A program made the translations under genes and the position numbers. Shown one piece after another: positions 1 to 8,355 of a stretch of DNA of 64,000 nt. Each line of letters opens with the position of its first letter. Position 1 is the stretch's first letter. The stretch is from the NCBI GenBank assembly GCA_022071955.1, contig JAJVIM010000024.1, positions 231,493-295,492 on the forward strand. The letters run 5' to 3'. The notes under the pieces were generated by a model. It worked only from the letters and a program-made list of their open reading frames with translations. It was not told the DNA's origin and did no database searches. This stretch comes from Anaerolineae bacterium. Its GTDB lineage: Bacteria; Chloroflexota; Anaerolineae; 4572-78; J111.

Positions 1-915
1 CCCAAACATCAGCAGCATGCCGTTAAAGGCCACTACATCGCCCACGCCAATCTGTCCCTGGTTAAACAAAATCAAACTGTGCAGCAGCCCCCCGGCAGAC
101 AGCAACCCGAGCAGCAGCAGCGGAAAGAACTTGGCCTCAACATCGCCCTGCCACACCAGCACGTTGCGCCAATCCCGCAGCACGGCGTCAAACCGGCCCA
201 GTTCGTGGGATTCCTGGGCCGCGCCTTTTACGGTTTCGATGCCGTCAATGGCCTCGGCCAGCACGGCGTTGAGCTGGCCAAACTCACGGCGCACGGCTTC
301 GGTGGCCGGCCGCAGCCGGGTGAGATAGTGCCACAGGGCAAACACGTACACAATGGCGTACAGCGTCGGCGTGAGCAGCAGTTGAGTGTTGATGGACGGC
401 ACCAGAAAAAACGGGGCAATCATAAAAAAGGCCGAGCCGACCACCAGATTGACGCCGGGGTTGAACAGCAGGTTGATCTCGCGCACATCGTTGGTGGCGC
501 GGGCCATTAAATCACCCACGGCCTGGCCGTCGTGAAACGACATACTTTTGCCCACCAGGCTCAGGTACAACTCGTCGCGGGTGTCGCGCTCAACGCGCTG
601 GCCAATGATCTCGCTACTAAAGTTGCGCCACAGCATCAGCACGCCGCGGATAATCTGCGAAACGATCAGCCAGAAGGCAATCCAGCCCAGTTGGGTCAGA
701 TTATTGTTTTTAACAATGGCGTCAAAGCCGCGGCCAATGAACATAAAAACCAGGCCTGCGCCGATGCCGTTGCCAAAGCCGCCGACAAACACCCCCCAAA
801 TATGAAATTTGTGGCGCAGCGCGTACGACAACAGCCAGCGCCACGGGCTGCGCGGATCGGAATGCCATGAGCGCTCCACCGAAAATTCGGCGGGCGGAGC
901 AGTGATTGCGGCCAT
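1..915 (-). CDS. ABC exporter, transmembrane (and presumably ATPase) subunit, partial
   Basis: This gene starts at the ATG at 913-915 and runs off the left edge; about 305 residues are visible. They form the type-1 ABC exporter membrane domain: a cytosolic N-terminus, then hydrophobic helices near residues 37-58, 75-95 and 155-195, and a further pair near 270-300. Coupling-helix-like sequence such as SFHDGQAVGDLMARATNDV (the F-x6-G-x-L-x-S/A-R-x-x-N-D pattern) and GIETVKGAAQE are typical of MsbA/LmrA-like multidrug or lipid exporters. The ATPase domain is expected beyond the edge, so a fused half-transporter is inferred and not seen. The substrate cannot be told. The next gene (DUF1992 type) is on the same strand, 37 bp upstream. 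Confidence 0.88.
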   Translation of the reverse strand, partial: MAAITAPPAEFSVERSWHSDPRSPWRWLLSYALRHKFHIWGVFVGGFGNGIGAGLVFMFIGRGFDAIVKNNNLTQLGWIAFWLIVSQIIRGVLMLWRNFSSEIIGQRVERDTRDELYLSLVGKSMSFHDGQAVGDLMARATNDVREINLLFNPGVNLVVGSAFFMIAPFFLVPSINTQLLLTPTLYAIVYVFALWHYLTRLRPATEAVRREFGQLNAVLAEAIDGIETVKGAAQESHELGRFDAVLRDWRNVLVWQGDVEAKFFPLLLLGLLSAGGLLHSLILFNQGQIGVGDVVAFNGMLLMFG

Positions 916-951
916 AGAGTCCTCTGAAAATTTTATTTGGTTAGCGGGAAA

Positions 952-1497
952 TCAATCGGCGTCTAATGTTTGCAGCCGCTTCAGTTCTTTATCCAAACTG
1001 AGCCGGGGCTGCTGGGCAGAAACTACCGGCACAACCAGGTTGTAATCATCAATCTTGCGGTTTATTTTTTGCAGCCGCTCTAAAAATCGGGCGGTGGCTT
1101 GCTGCCAGTGGGCGGCCGAATCGGGATCGGCCTGAAATTGCCGCCACGCCGCGGCCAACTGGCGGCGAGCCTCGTCAATCTCCCGGCGAATGGCCTTGCC
1201 CCGTTCAATCCAGTCCGGGGCCAGCCCGTTGCGCTGGAGCAGCCCAAAAACCCATTCCTGGCCGGGTTCCAGATAGGGGTTTTGATTAAAGTTGAACGGT
1301 TTGCCCGCGCCGGGCAGATGGTCAAATTCGCCGTGGGCCATCGCGTCCTGAATGCGCTGCTCCACCAGCGCTTGGCGTTCCTCTTCGCGGCGTATGCTGT
1401 CGGCGCGGCCGGGTTTGTCGGCGGGATGGCGGTAATCGTGCAGTTTGTCCGGGAGTTGGGCCAGCCGTCGCCGGCGCTGCTCGTTTGATTGGGTCAT
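952..1497 (-). CDS. DUF1992 / DnaJ-C28-type conserved domain protein
   Basis: This is a 181-residue soluble, highly charged protein. The central stretch from about residue 40 to 110 contains the pattern AMAHGEFDHLPGAGKPF followed by NPYLEP and a W-x-x-x-x-LQRNGLAPDWI segment. This is the hallmark of the DUF1992 family, also found in DnaJ homologue subfamily C member 28. No J domain or HPD motif is present. The family's function is unknown; a chaperone link is inferred from the eukaryotic namesake only. Its ATG overlaps the stop of the upstream methyltransferase by 4 bp, which suggests translational coupling in a hydrolase-methyltransferase-DUF1992 operon. Confidence 0.8.
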   Translation of the reverse strand: MTQSNEQRRRRLAQLPDKLHDYRHPADKPGRADSIRREEERQALVEQRIQDAMAHGEFDHLPGAGKPFNFNQNPYLEPGQEWVFGLLQRNGLAPDWIERGKAIRREIDEARRQLAAAWRQFQADPDSAAHWQQATARFLERLQKINRKIDDYNLVVPVVSAQQPRLSLDKELKRLQTLDAD

Positions 1498-2132
1498 GCG
1501 GCGTCACCTGTTGCTGGCTGCGGCGTGTAGCGGCGGCCCGGCAGCGGCACCAGCCGGGGCACGCGGCGACAGTAGTCGGCATAGGTGGGGCCAAATTCGG
1601 CCACCATGCGGCGCTCTTCGTAGCCGGAGCCAATGTAAAAATAGAGGCTGAACAAAATGTAAGCGATCAGGCTGTTCGTGGTCATAAATGGATTGAGCCA
1701 CAAAAAAATCAGGCTGAAGGTGTACAGCGGATGGCGCACGTAGCGGTAAAATCCTCTGAAATTGAGCGGCGCGTTATCGGCGGGGCGGTCGGTGACCAGT
1801 TGGGTCAATCCCAAAAAATGGAACACTCCCGTTTGCAGCAAGGTGACCCCGGCGGCGGCCAGCGCGGCCAGTTGGACCAGCACCATCAACCAGCGCCACG
1901 GCGACGGCACAATATACAGCGTTTTTTGCGGCAGCAGGGCCATCAGCGCCAGCATCGGCAAAAAAGTGACCACCGCCAGCACGTTGTACACCAGCCGGTA
2001 CCAGCGGTCGGCCGCCGGCCCAAATTGCCGGCGCAGCCAATTTTTCACCGACAGGCTGGCCAGCCAACTGTGCAGCGCGCCGTACAGCCCAAAAAAAAGA
2101 GTCAGAATAACCATGCTGGCAAAAATGTTCAT
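1494..2132 (-). CDS. NnrU/ICMT-like integral membrane methyltransferase
   Basis: The protein has 212 residues and about five or six hydrophobic helices. Residues 133-137 are RHPLY, and residues 172-197 give EERRMVAEFGPTYADYCRR followed by VP-x-LVP. Together these form the C-terminal SAM-binding signature of isoprenylcysteine carboxyl methyltransferase and NnrU/MddA-like methyltransferases. It would methylate a small thiol, lipid or prenyl-type substrate at the membrane, but the substrate cannot be assigned. Four-base overlaps with both the upstream hydrolase and the downstream DUF1992-type gene indicate one transcript. Confidence 0.8.
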   Translation of the reverse strand: MNIFASMVILTLFFGLYGALHSWLASLSVKNWLRRQFGPAADRWYRLVYNVLAVVTFLPMLALMALLPQKTLYIVPSPWRWLMVLVQLAALAAAGVTLLQTGVFHFLGLTQLVTDRPADNAPLNFRGFYRYVRHPLYTFSLIFLWLNPFMTTNSLIAYILFSLYFYIGSGYEERRMVAEFGPTYADYCRRVPRLVPLPGRRYTPQPATGDAA

Positions 2133-2881
2133 TGTTGGTAGGCTGCCGCCCGCGCCAGAAAATTCAAAGTGATCTCGGCCACCTGCTCCAACTCCTTATC
2201 CAGAATGACCACGTGATTTGAGTTTTCCATCCAGTGAAACTCCTTGAGCGGCGAGGCCGCGGCCTCAAACAGCCGTTCCACCGCCCGCAGATCAATATCG
2301 ATGTCATTCCGGCCCTGCACCACCAGCAGCGGCTGCCGGATGTACTCCAGCCGCCGGTTGACCTCCCGCTGCAGGCGATGCAATTGATGCAGCGCCGGAA
2401 TGGGATTGACGCCGTAACCCTGCCAGTGGGGGTTGAGGTTATCCAGATCGCCTTTGCGCACCTGTTTGACAAATGGCCGGGCCAGATAGCTCAGCGTTAG
2501 CGGCCGGCGCGGAATTTTGATGGCCGGCGCGAAGGCCAGCACGCCGGCAATTTCCGGGCGATGGCTGGCCAGGTGCAGCGCCAGCACCGCCCCCATCGAT
2601 TCACCGCCAACAAACACTTTGTCGCAGTGGCCGGCCAGCAATTGGTAGCTTTCGTCCAGCGCGGCGGCCCAATCCTGCCAGCGGCAGCGGTTCATTTCGG
2701 CCGGGGTGGTGCCGTGGCCCGGCAGCAGCGGCCCGGCCACGGTGTAGCCCTGCCGGTGCAGAATTTGCCCCAGCGGGCGCACCTCGGCGGTGGTGGCCGT
2801 GTAGCCGTGCGACAGCAGCACGCCTACACGGCCGTTTTCCCACAAAAAAGTATCGCCTTGCAGGTGGGCATTAAATATCAT
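2129..2881 (-). CDS. alpha/beta hydrolase (carboxylesterase / monoacylglycerol lipase type)
   Basis: This 250-residue alpha/beta hydrolase fits the Est30/serine aminopeptidase-like group. The nucleophile elbow is GGESMG (Ser95), the acid is likely Asp193 or Asp195 in GRNDID, and the catalytic His is His223 in SNHVV. HGYTAT near residue 25 gives the oxyanion-hole region. There is no signal peptide, so it is cytosolic. The ATG at 2879-2881 is chosen; a TTG three codons upstream is also open, and neither has a clear Shine-Dalgarno sequence. It heads a tightly overlapping three-gene operon. The substrate is probably a short acyl ester or monoglyceride (family inference). Confidence 0.85.
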   Translation of the reverse strand: MIFNAHLQGDTFLWENGRVGVLLSHGYTATTAEVRPLGQILHRQGYTVAGPLLPGHGTTPAEMNRCRWQDWAAALDESYQLLAGHCDKVFVGGESMGAVLALHLASHRPEIAGVLAFAPAIKIPRRPLTLSYLARPFVKQVRKGDLDNLNPHWQGYGVNPIPALHQLHRLQREVNRRLEYIRQPLLVVQGRNDIDIDLRAVERLFEAAASPLKEFHWMENSNHVVILDKELEQVAEITLNFLARAAAYQQ

Positions 2882-2962
2882 CAAAAACAAATCCGAGGCT
2901 CAGGTTGGGTAACGCAACGTCGATATTGTAGGCGGAGGCAGGACCGGATGCAAAAATTGGTG

Positions 2963-4306
2963 TTATTTGGCCAAAGGGAGTTTCTGGCTCACCGGCTCAG
3001 ATTCGGTTTTGTTCAATTGGGCCGGCAGTATGACCTGTTCGGTGATCAACCGCGCGCCGCGATTCCAGGTAATGTAGTTCCAGGCCCACTGGAGCATCAC
3101 CAGCAGTTTGTTGTCAAAGCCAACCAGATACCAGATGTGGATAAATGTCCAGGCCAGCCAGGCCAGATAGCCGTTGATTTTGAGCCGGCCAATCTGGGCT
3201 ACGGCGGCATTGCGGCCAATCACGGCCAGGCTGCCTTTGTCGAAATATTCAAACGGCTTGGTCGTGGGCTGGCCAGTTAACCGCGCTTTGATCAACCCGG
3301 CTACATATCGACCCTGCTGCATAGCCACCGGAGCGACTCCCGGCAGCGGCTGGCCGGTTTGGTGGGCAAAATGGGCCAGATCGCCAATGACAAAAATGTT
3401 GGGCTGCCCGGCCAGCGACAGGTCCGGTTCGACCATCACCCGCCCGGCCCGGTCGAGCTTGACGCCGGCGCGGTTGGCCAGCACCTGCCCCAGCGGCGAG
3501 GCCTGCATTCCGGCGGCCCACAGCACGGTGCGGGTGGCAATCTGTTCGGTGCGCTCACCCTGTTTCACCACCACCGCGTCGGGCCGAACATCTGTGACCA
3601 GCGCGTCGGGGCGAACCGTAACGCCCAGTCTCTCCAGCGCGTGTTGGGCTTTGGCCGATAGTTCCGGCGGGTAGGGCGGCAGTACCCGGTTGGCGCCTTC
3701 CAGCAGCAAAATATTTACCTCGGTTGGATCGATGTTGCGGAAATCGCCTTTGAGCGTTTTATTGGCCAGCTCGCCCAGCGCGCCGGCCAGTTCCACGCCG
3801 GTTGGCCCGCCGCCGACCACTACAAAGTTCATCCACGCCCGGCGTATTTCGGGGTCGGATTCACGCTCGGCGGCTTCAAACGCGCGCAAAATCCGGCTGC
3901 GGATGTCGAGCGCATTTTCGATGGTTTTCAGCCCGGGCGCGTCGGCGGCCCATTCATCGTTGCCAAAATAGTGATGGCTGACGCCTGTGGCCACCACCAA
4001 AGTGTCAAACTGGATTTTGCCGTCGCGCAGCAAAATTTCTTTGGCCTGCGGGTCAATATCGAGCACTTCTGCGTTGAGCACCGTTACGTTTTTGTTGGCG
4101 CTGAAAACAGCGCGGATGGGATAGGCAATATCGCCGGGCGACAGGCCGCCGGTAGCGACCTGGTACAACAGTGGCTGGAACAGGTGAAAATTGCGCCGGT
4201 CGATGATGGTGATTTTGGCCGGCGCGTTTTTGAACGCCTTGGCGGTGTACAACCCTCCAAACCCACCCCCAATAATGACAACGTGATGTTGTTTTTGCGT
4301 TTGCAT
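2963..4306 (-). CDS. ndh: type II NADH:quinone oxidoreductase (NDH-2)
   Basis: This 447-residue FAD enzyme transfers electrons from NADH to quinone without pumping protons. The FAD-binding fold is at the N-terminus (IIGGGFGGLYTAKAF, residues 11-25). The NADH-binding fold is centred on VVVGGGPTGVELAGAL near residue 165. The FAD-contacting motif FVIGDLAHF lies near residue 305. The C-terminal part (YLAWLAWTFIHIWYLVGF) is the hydrophobic/amphipathic membrane anchor usual in this family. An AGGAGA Shine-Dalgarno sequence lies about 6 bp before the ATG. It is monocistronic, with a 296-bp gap upstream. Electron entry to a respiratory chain is inferred. Confidence 0.93.
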   Translation of the reverse strand: MQTQKQHHVVIIGGGFGGLYTAKAFKNAPAKITIIDRRNFHLFQPLLYQVATGGLSPGDIAYPIRAVFSANKNVTVLNAEVLDIDPQAKEILLRDGKIQFDTLVVATGVSHHYFGNDEWAADAPGLKTIENALDIRSRILRAFEAAERESDPEIRRAWMNFVVVGGGPTGVELAGALGELANKTLKGDFRNIDPTEVNILLLEGANRVLPPYPPELSAKAQHALERLGVTVRPDALVTDVRPDAVVVKQGERTEQIATRTVLWAAGMQASPLGQVLANRAGVKLDRAGRVMVEPDLSLAGQPNIFVIGDLAHFAHQTGQPLPGVAPVAMQQGRYVAGLIKARLTGQPTTKPFEYFDKGSLAVIGRNAAVAQIGRLKINGYLAWLAWTFIHIWYLVGFDNKLLVMLQWAWNYITWNRGARLITEQVILPAQLNKTESEPVSQKLPLAK

Positions 4307-4602
4307 AACCGTTCTCCTGTGGTTGCGGGCTTCTGAGCAGGGCCGGTGAACTCACAAGCCCAACGCTGCGTTCCAAAAATTGGCCCCGTTCTTTATTTTT
4401 GCAACAACAGCAGGTGTGAGGCCACCGCACCTGCTCAGAAGAAGTATTGTGCTATATTTCACAAATAGAATACGCTGATTAGATTAAAACAATATTAATA
4501 ATTATAAAGTTGTTTAATTGAGTCAAATTGTGATTTTCGGCCTTTGCCCAAAAGGGGAAAAAGGAGCCAGAAAATACCAACACTGGCGGCGTCTGGCAGG
4601 GG
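4307..4602. other. 296-bp intergenic gap upstream of ndh
   Basis: No coding potential was seen. The gap contains an inverted repeat (AGCAGGTG and CACCTGCT, 4408-4434), which on the minus strand lies in the ndh leader. An A/T-rich stretch at 4440-4520 is the likely promoter region, but no convincing -35/-10 pair could be fixed. Confidence 0.4.
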
Positions 4603-5289
4603 TCAGGGTGGGGGCAGGGGCAGCACCAAATCAAATTGGGCGTGCCAGGTGATGCCGTTGGGGCCGGATTTTTCAACCAGTTTGGCAACGGGCGGCGGCG
4701 GGGCGGCGGGCAAATTGCTCAGATACGGGTCGTCCGAAAAGTAGAGCTGGGTAAAAAAGGGCGCTTGCCCGGCGCGACTGATCCGAAAATGGATGTGGGC
4801 CGGCTGCAATTTACCGTTGCGGAGGTAGCGGCCCGGCGCGATAGTGGCAAATTTGTAGCGGCCGCCGGTATCGGTGCGGAATTGGCCGCGCAGATAGAAA
4901 TTGGCGGAGGTGTCGTAGCTGCCTTCGGGGCTGGTTTGCCACACTTCAATCAGCGTATCCGGCAGCGGCGTCCGGCAATCGCTGGCAAATACCCGGCCAA
5001 AGATGATCAGCCGTTGGCCCAGTGCCTCGAAATCCGGCGGCGATTGCGGCCGGGTGGTTTGCGGCGCGCCGGAGCGATAACCTCCCCGCGAACCGGCTGG
5101 CGTAAGCGGGCAGTTTTGGGGAATGGATACGGCTGGAGTTGGGGCGACAGTGGGCAACTCAACAAAGCCCGCGCCGTCGCTTTGCGCGGTGCTGAAAAAC
5201 GCAATCACAACCAGCAGGACAATCCCGCCGGCAAAAAACAAAAGGTTGGGCAGGTTTTGCATCGCCGGGTCCGTTGCAGAGGGCCACAT
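4603..5289 (-). CDS. membrane-anchored intradiol ring-cleavage dioxygenase-fold protein
   Basis: The protein has 228 residues: one N-terminal membrane helix (about 13-33), a Pro/Thr-rich linker, then the beta-sandwich of intradiol dioxygenases. All four expected non-heme Fe(III) ligands can be matched: Tyr125 (EVWQTSPEGSYD), Tyr155 (PGRY), His165 and His167 (QPAHIHF). Family members open catechol or protocatechuate rings. This one lacks neighbouring aromatic-catabolism genes and is tethered outside the cytosol, so the substrate is unclear. The start at 5289 is chosen because GGAG lies 5 bp upstream; the in-frame ATG at 5292 is the alternative. The amidohydrolase gene ends 38 bp upstream on the same strand. 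Confidence 0.8.
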   Translation of the reverse strand: MWPSATDPAMQNLPNLLFFAGGIVLLVVIAFFSTAQSDGAGFVELPTVAPTPAVSIPQNCPLTPAGSRGGYRSGAPQTTRPQSPPDFEALGQRLIIFGRVFASDCRTPLPDTLIEVWQTSPEGSYDTSANFYLRGQFRTDTGGRYKFATIAPGRYLRNGKLQPAHIHFRISRAGQAPFFTQLYFSDDPYLSNLPAAPPPPVAKLVEKSGPNGITWHAQFDLVLPLPPP

Positions 5290-5326
5290 CATTACTCCGG
5301 TAGTATGCCCGGCGAAACCGGCAAAA

Positions 5327-6928
5327 TCAAGCCTCAAACACAATCCGGCCGTCGCTCACGGTCAGTACAGGCTGAACCTGGCGCAGTTCTGCCGGCGGCA
5401 CCGCAAAAATATTGTGCGACAGCAGCACCAAATCGGCCAACAGGCCGGGCCGGAGCTGCCCTTTCTCCTGCTCTTTAAATTCGGCAAAGGCGGCATCGGC
5501 CGTGTAGCTTGTTAGCGCCTCGGCCAGCGATTGGCGCTGATCGGGCAGGCCGGGCTGCCACGGCTGGCGGTTGAGCGCATAGTAGAGTCCTTCAAAGGGA
5601 TTGGCGGAGGCCACCGGCCAATCGCTGCCCAAGGCCAACCGCGCGCCGGCCAAGCGAAGGGTTTGCCAGGCAAAGCTGCACGCCCAGCGCTCCGGGCCAA
5701 CCCGCTGCGGCCACGGGTCGGGGTCGATGGCGTTGAGCGGAGCGTGGGCCGGCTGCATGCTGGCAATCACGCCCAGTTGGGCAAAGCGAGGCAGGTCGCC
5801 GGGGTGAATCAATTCGATGTGCTCTACCCGGTGGCGGCTGTCGCGGTGGCCATTGGTGCGGCGGGCCGCTTCAAACCCATCGAGCGCGCGGCGCACCGCG
5901 CCATCGCCCACGGCGTGAACAAAAATTTGCAGCCCCAGCCGGTCGGCCTGGGTAGCAAATTGGGTAAAATGCTCGGCGGCAAAGAGCGCGCCGCCGGTGT
6001 CGCCGGGCCGGCCGGCGTAATCATCAATCAGCAAGCCGGTGTAGGTTTCGATGACGCCATCCATAAAAAATTTCACCGCGCCGCCGCGTACCAGCGGCGT
6101 GGAATTTTGGCGCATCTGCGCCGCCTCGGCCAGGGCATCCAGCGGGGTGGTGGGGGTAACATGATAGGGCACGTAAATCCGTAGAGTCAGCTCGCCGGCG
6201 GCTTCCATCTCTGTGTAGACGGCCATTTGTTCGGCGTCGCCATCCATGTTGTGGACACTGGTTAACCCAAAGGCGGCGGCCCGGGCCAGCCCCTGTTTGA
6301 GTAGTTCGCGCTGGCGGGCGGCATCCGGCGCGGGGAGGCAGGCATCAACCAGATTGAAGGCGTCCGGTTCGACCAGTTCGCCGGCGGCGCTGCCGTCCGG
6401 CTCGCACCGGATGAGGCTGTTGGGGCCAACGGTCGGCGGGTTGTGCAAAATGCCGGCCTGGCGCAGCGCCATCGTGTTGGCCCAGGCGGTGTGGCCATCG
6501 TAAGAGGTCAGCAGCAACGGCCGGTCGGCCACAATATCATCGAGCTGGTGGCGGGTGAGGGTTTGGCCGGGCAGTGCGCTGTAGCGCAACCCCTGCCCTT
6601 TAAACCACGATTGGCGCGGATGAGCGGCGACAAATTTGTGGACAGCCCCGGCCAGTTCGGCCAGCGATGACACGCTGCCGAGGTCGATGTCGCCCAGTTT
6701 GAGCGAGCCGAGCCGCAGGTGAAAGTGGCTGTCGATGAAACCGGGTAGCAACGTGCTGCCCTGGCCATCGATGCGGCGAGTGGCCGGCCCGGCCAACGAC
6801 TCGCTGTCGGCGGTGCGGCCCACAAAAACAATGCGGTTGCTCCGCACGGCTACGGCTTCGGCCTGGGGTTGGGCCGGGTTGGCCGTAAAAACCCGGGCAT
6901 TTTGGATAATAAAATCGGCGTGGGCCAT
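5327..6928 (-). CDS. amidohydrolase family protein (YtcJ-like)
   Basis: This 533-residue metal-dependent hydrolase belongs to the amidohydrolase superfamily (COG1574/YtcJ-like). The N-terminal composite beta domain leads to the metal-binding HxH (GFIDSHFH, His68 and His70). Further ligands are expected in FVHAVGDGA and the RVEHIELIHP segment, and the last Asp in ALGSDWPVAS. The family hydrolyses N-acyl or formamide bonds, and the substrate is unknown here. The ATG at 6926-6928 (MAHADFIIQNARVF) fits the family N-terminus; a TTG 11 codons upstream is less likely. It probably forms an operon with the dioxygenase-fold gene downstream. Confidence 0.88.
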   Translation of the reverse strand: MAHADFIIQNARVFTANPAQPQAEAVAVRSNRIVFVGRTADSESLAGPATRRIDGQGSTLLPGFIDSHFHLRLGSLKLGDIDLGSVSSLAELAGAVHKFVAAHPRQSWFKGQGLRYSALPGQTLTRHQLDDIVADRPLLLTSYDGHTAWANTMALRQAGILHNPPTVGPNSLIRCEPDGSAAGELVEPDAFNLVDACLPAPDAARQRELLKQGLARAAAFGLTSVHNMDGDAEQMAVYTEMEAAGELTLRIYVPYHVTPTTPLDALAEAAQMRQNSTPLVRGGAVKFFMDGVIETYTGLLIDDYAGRPGDTGGALFAAEHFTQFATQADRLGLQIFVHAVGDGAVRRALDGFEAARRTNGHRDSRHRVEHIELIHPGDLPRFAQLGVIASMQPAHAPLNAIDPDPWPQRVGPERWACSFAWQTLRLAGARLALGSDWPVASANPFEGLYYALNRQPWQPGLPDQRQSLAEALTSYTADAAFAEFKEQEKGQLRPGLLADLVLLSHNIFAVPPAELRQVQPVLTVSDGRIVFEA

Positions 6929-6979
6929 GGTTGGAATCCCTGAGTTGAGCAAATCTGCCAATAAATGAATTCACGAATG

Positions 6980-7007
6980 GTAGGGGCGCTTCGCAAAGCG
7001 CCCCTAC
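6980..7007. repeat. 28-bp palindrome, copy 1 (GTAGGGGCGCTTCGC family)
   Basis: An inverted repeat of GTAGGGGCGCTTCGC with its complement, with one central mismatch, in the gap between the amidohydrolase and SIMPL genes. Further copies lie at 12621-12645 and 49621-49648. No flanking T-run was seen, so it is not a typical terminator. Confidence 0.85.
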
Positions 7008-7055
7008 GCAATCATTTGCTTATCTTTTCCCAAATTTGGGGGATAGTAGTGTGTG

Positions 7056-7811
7056 CTATTGTAATATAGCGTAGGTAATTTGCAACTGCACGTTGATGGT
7101 CACATCGCCGGGGGAGATGGGGCCGCCGCCACCGCCGAAGCCATTGTTTTTGGCGGTATAGTTCTGCTCGGTGATGTAATACGCGCCACTGTCAACCACC
7201 TCGCTGATTCTCTGCACCTGGCCCACGGCCACATCGTTGAGTTTGGCCAGTTCTTCGGCGCGAGCTTTGGCGTTGTCCACCGCCTTGGTGCGGGCCTCGG
7301 AGCGTATTTTGCTGGGATCAGCCAGTTTGAATTCGATGTTGTTGATGTTGTTGGCCCCGTTTTCAATGGCCACGCCCAGCAGATCGGTGATGCTGTCGAG
7401 CTTGCGGACAGTGACCTGCACGCTGTTGCTTACCTGGTAGGTGGCGTCGCCGGGCACGCCAGCCGGAGTATAAGGCCGGTCAACATAAACGCTATAATAG
7501 GAAGTCTGAATATCTTTGTCGGCGATGCCTTCATTTTTGAGCGCGGTCAGCAACGCTTCCATTTGCTCGCTGGCTTTTTGGGTGGCCATCTTCACATCGG
7601 GGTCAGATACCTGCACGCCCATGTAAACAATAGCGATGTCTGGCCGGGTAGTGACCACGCCTTCACCCACCACGGTAATGGTCCGCGGCATTTCCGTTTG
7701 CAGCGCGGGCGCGGCCTGCGCCGGCTGCCCCAACCCAAGGCCGGCAGCGACGGCCATCAGGGCAGCAACCCCCAAAATAATGGCAGCGATGAGATACATT
7801 TTTTTAGTCAT
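7056..7811 (-). CDS. SIMPL-domain (DUF541, YggE-like) secreted protein
   Basis: This 251-residue protein has an N-terminal signal peptide: a basic start, a hydrophobic core at 5-30 and an AQA-type cleavage region near 33. The rest is a SIMPL/DUF541 domain, seen as ITVVGEGVVTTRPDIAIVYMGVQV, a central S-Y-x-V-x-x-x-Y block, and late NNINNIEFKLADPSKIRSEA with ARTKAVDNAKARAEELAKL. The family (E. coli YggE, mouse SIMPL) is extracytoplasmic and linked to stress tolerance, without a defined activity. The C-terminus has a Gly-rich loop (GFGGGGGP). GGAG lies 9-10 bp before the ATG. It is monocistronic. Confidence 0.9.
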   Translation of the reverse strand: MTKKMYLIAAIILGVAALMAVAAGLGLGQPAQAAPALQTEMPRTITVVGEGVVTTRPDIAIVYMGVQVSDPDVKMATQKASEQMEALLTALKNEGIADKDIQTSYYSVYVDRPYTPAGVPGDATYQVSNSVQVTVRKLDSITDLLGVAIENGANNINNIEFKLADPSKIRSEARTKAVDNAKARAEELAKLNDVAVGQVQRISEVVDSGAYYITEQNYTAKNNGFGGGGGPISPGDVTINVQLQITYAILQ

Positions 7812-8057
7812 TTGAAATAGCTCCTTTTTGATTGTAACCGGGCGCTTTGCGCGCCCAGGTGTAAGACGTTTGTTGTTTCAGTTTGGTTCCACGTTGCGGC
7901 CGGGAATTTGCCTGCAAGATGCAATAGTAGCAGAAAGCGGCGCTCGCTGCCGGATGGCGCGGCGACGACCGGCCAACTGCGGGGTCGATGGCTGAGCGTT
8001 GGGTAGTAATTTGCTGATTCGTGGGGGCTTTTCTATCATACAGCCGGGGTGAGTGAG

Positions 8058-8194
8058 GAGTGTTAAGTTTTGAGTTTTAAGTTTCCCATAGGGGCCTTTG
8101 ACTCTGAGTTCGTGTTGCGTGTTGCGTAAAACGTCATTCGCCATTCGCCATTCGCCATTCGCTGATTCGTTCATTCGTCATTCGTCATTCGTAA
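8058..8194. repeat. micro-tandem word repeats
   Basis: Short near-tandem units of 7-10 bp run one after another: AAGTTTTGAG/TTTTAAG, a GTGTTGCGTGTTGCGTAAAACG phrase, CATTCGC x4, then CATTCGT units. The segment 8077-8131 recurs as a reverse complement near 24136-24190 (AACACGCAACACGAACTC, then CCCCTATGGGAAACTCAAAACT). Confidence 0.8.
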
Positions 8195-8314
8195 GTAACT
8201 ACTCAGCCGTCATGCCCGAATGTCTTTATCGGGCATCCACTGAAGGCCAAAATGGTCGATTCCCGCTAAAAACACGCGGGAATGACATCCAGAATGGTGC
8301 GGCTGAGTAGTTAC
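8195..8314. repeat. 120-bp palindromic element (MITE/REP-like)
   Basis: Perfect 14-bp terminal inverted repeats, GTAACTACTCAGCC at 8195-8208 and its complement at 8301-8314, enclose two internal hairpins: ATGCCCG with CGGGCAT, and ATTCCCGC with GCGGGAAT. There is no open frame. CATTCGT repeats lie on both sides, as if the element had inserted into a repeat tract. Confidence 0.75.
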
Positions 8315-8355
8315 ATTCGTCATTCGTCATTCGTCATTGTTTTTTGGAGCGTGCA

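Larger units (their letters stand above)
7812..8355. other. 543-bp repeat-filled intergenic region
   Basis: There is no gene. From left to right it holds plain sequence to about 8050, a micro-repeat tract (8058-8194) built from variants of GTTTTGAGTTTTAAG, GTGTTGCGTGTTGCG, CATTCGC and CATTCGT, a 120-bp palindromic element (8195-8314), and three more CATTCGT units (8314-8338). A GGAG at 8346-8349 serves the downstream glycosyltransferase. Confidence 0.7.

Noticed and set aside
2882..2890. Upstream TTG start for the alpha/beta hydrolase
   Set aside because: The ATG three codons later fits the family N-terminus equally well, and neither has a clear ribosome site; the ATG is preferred.
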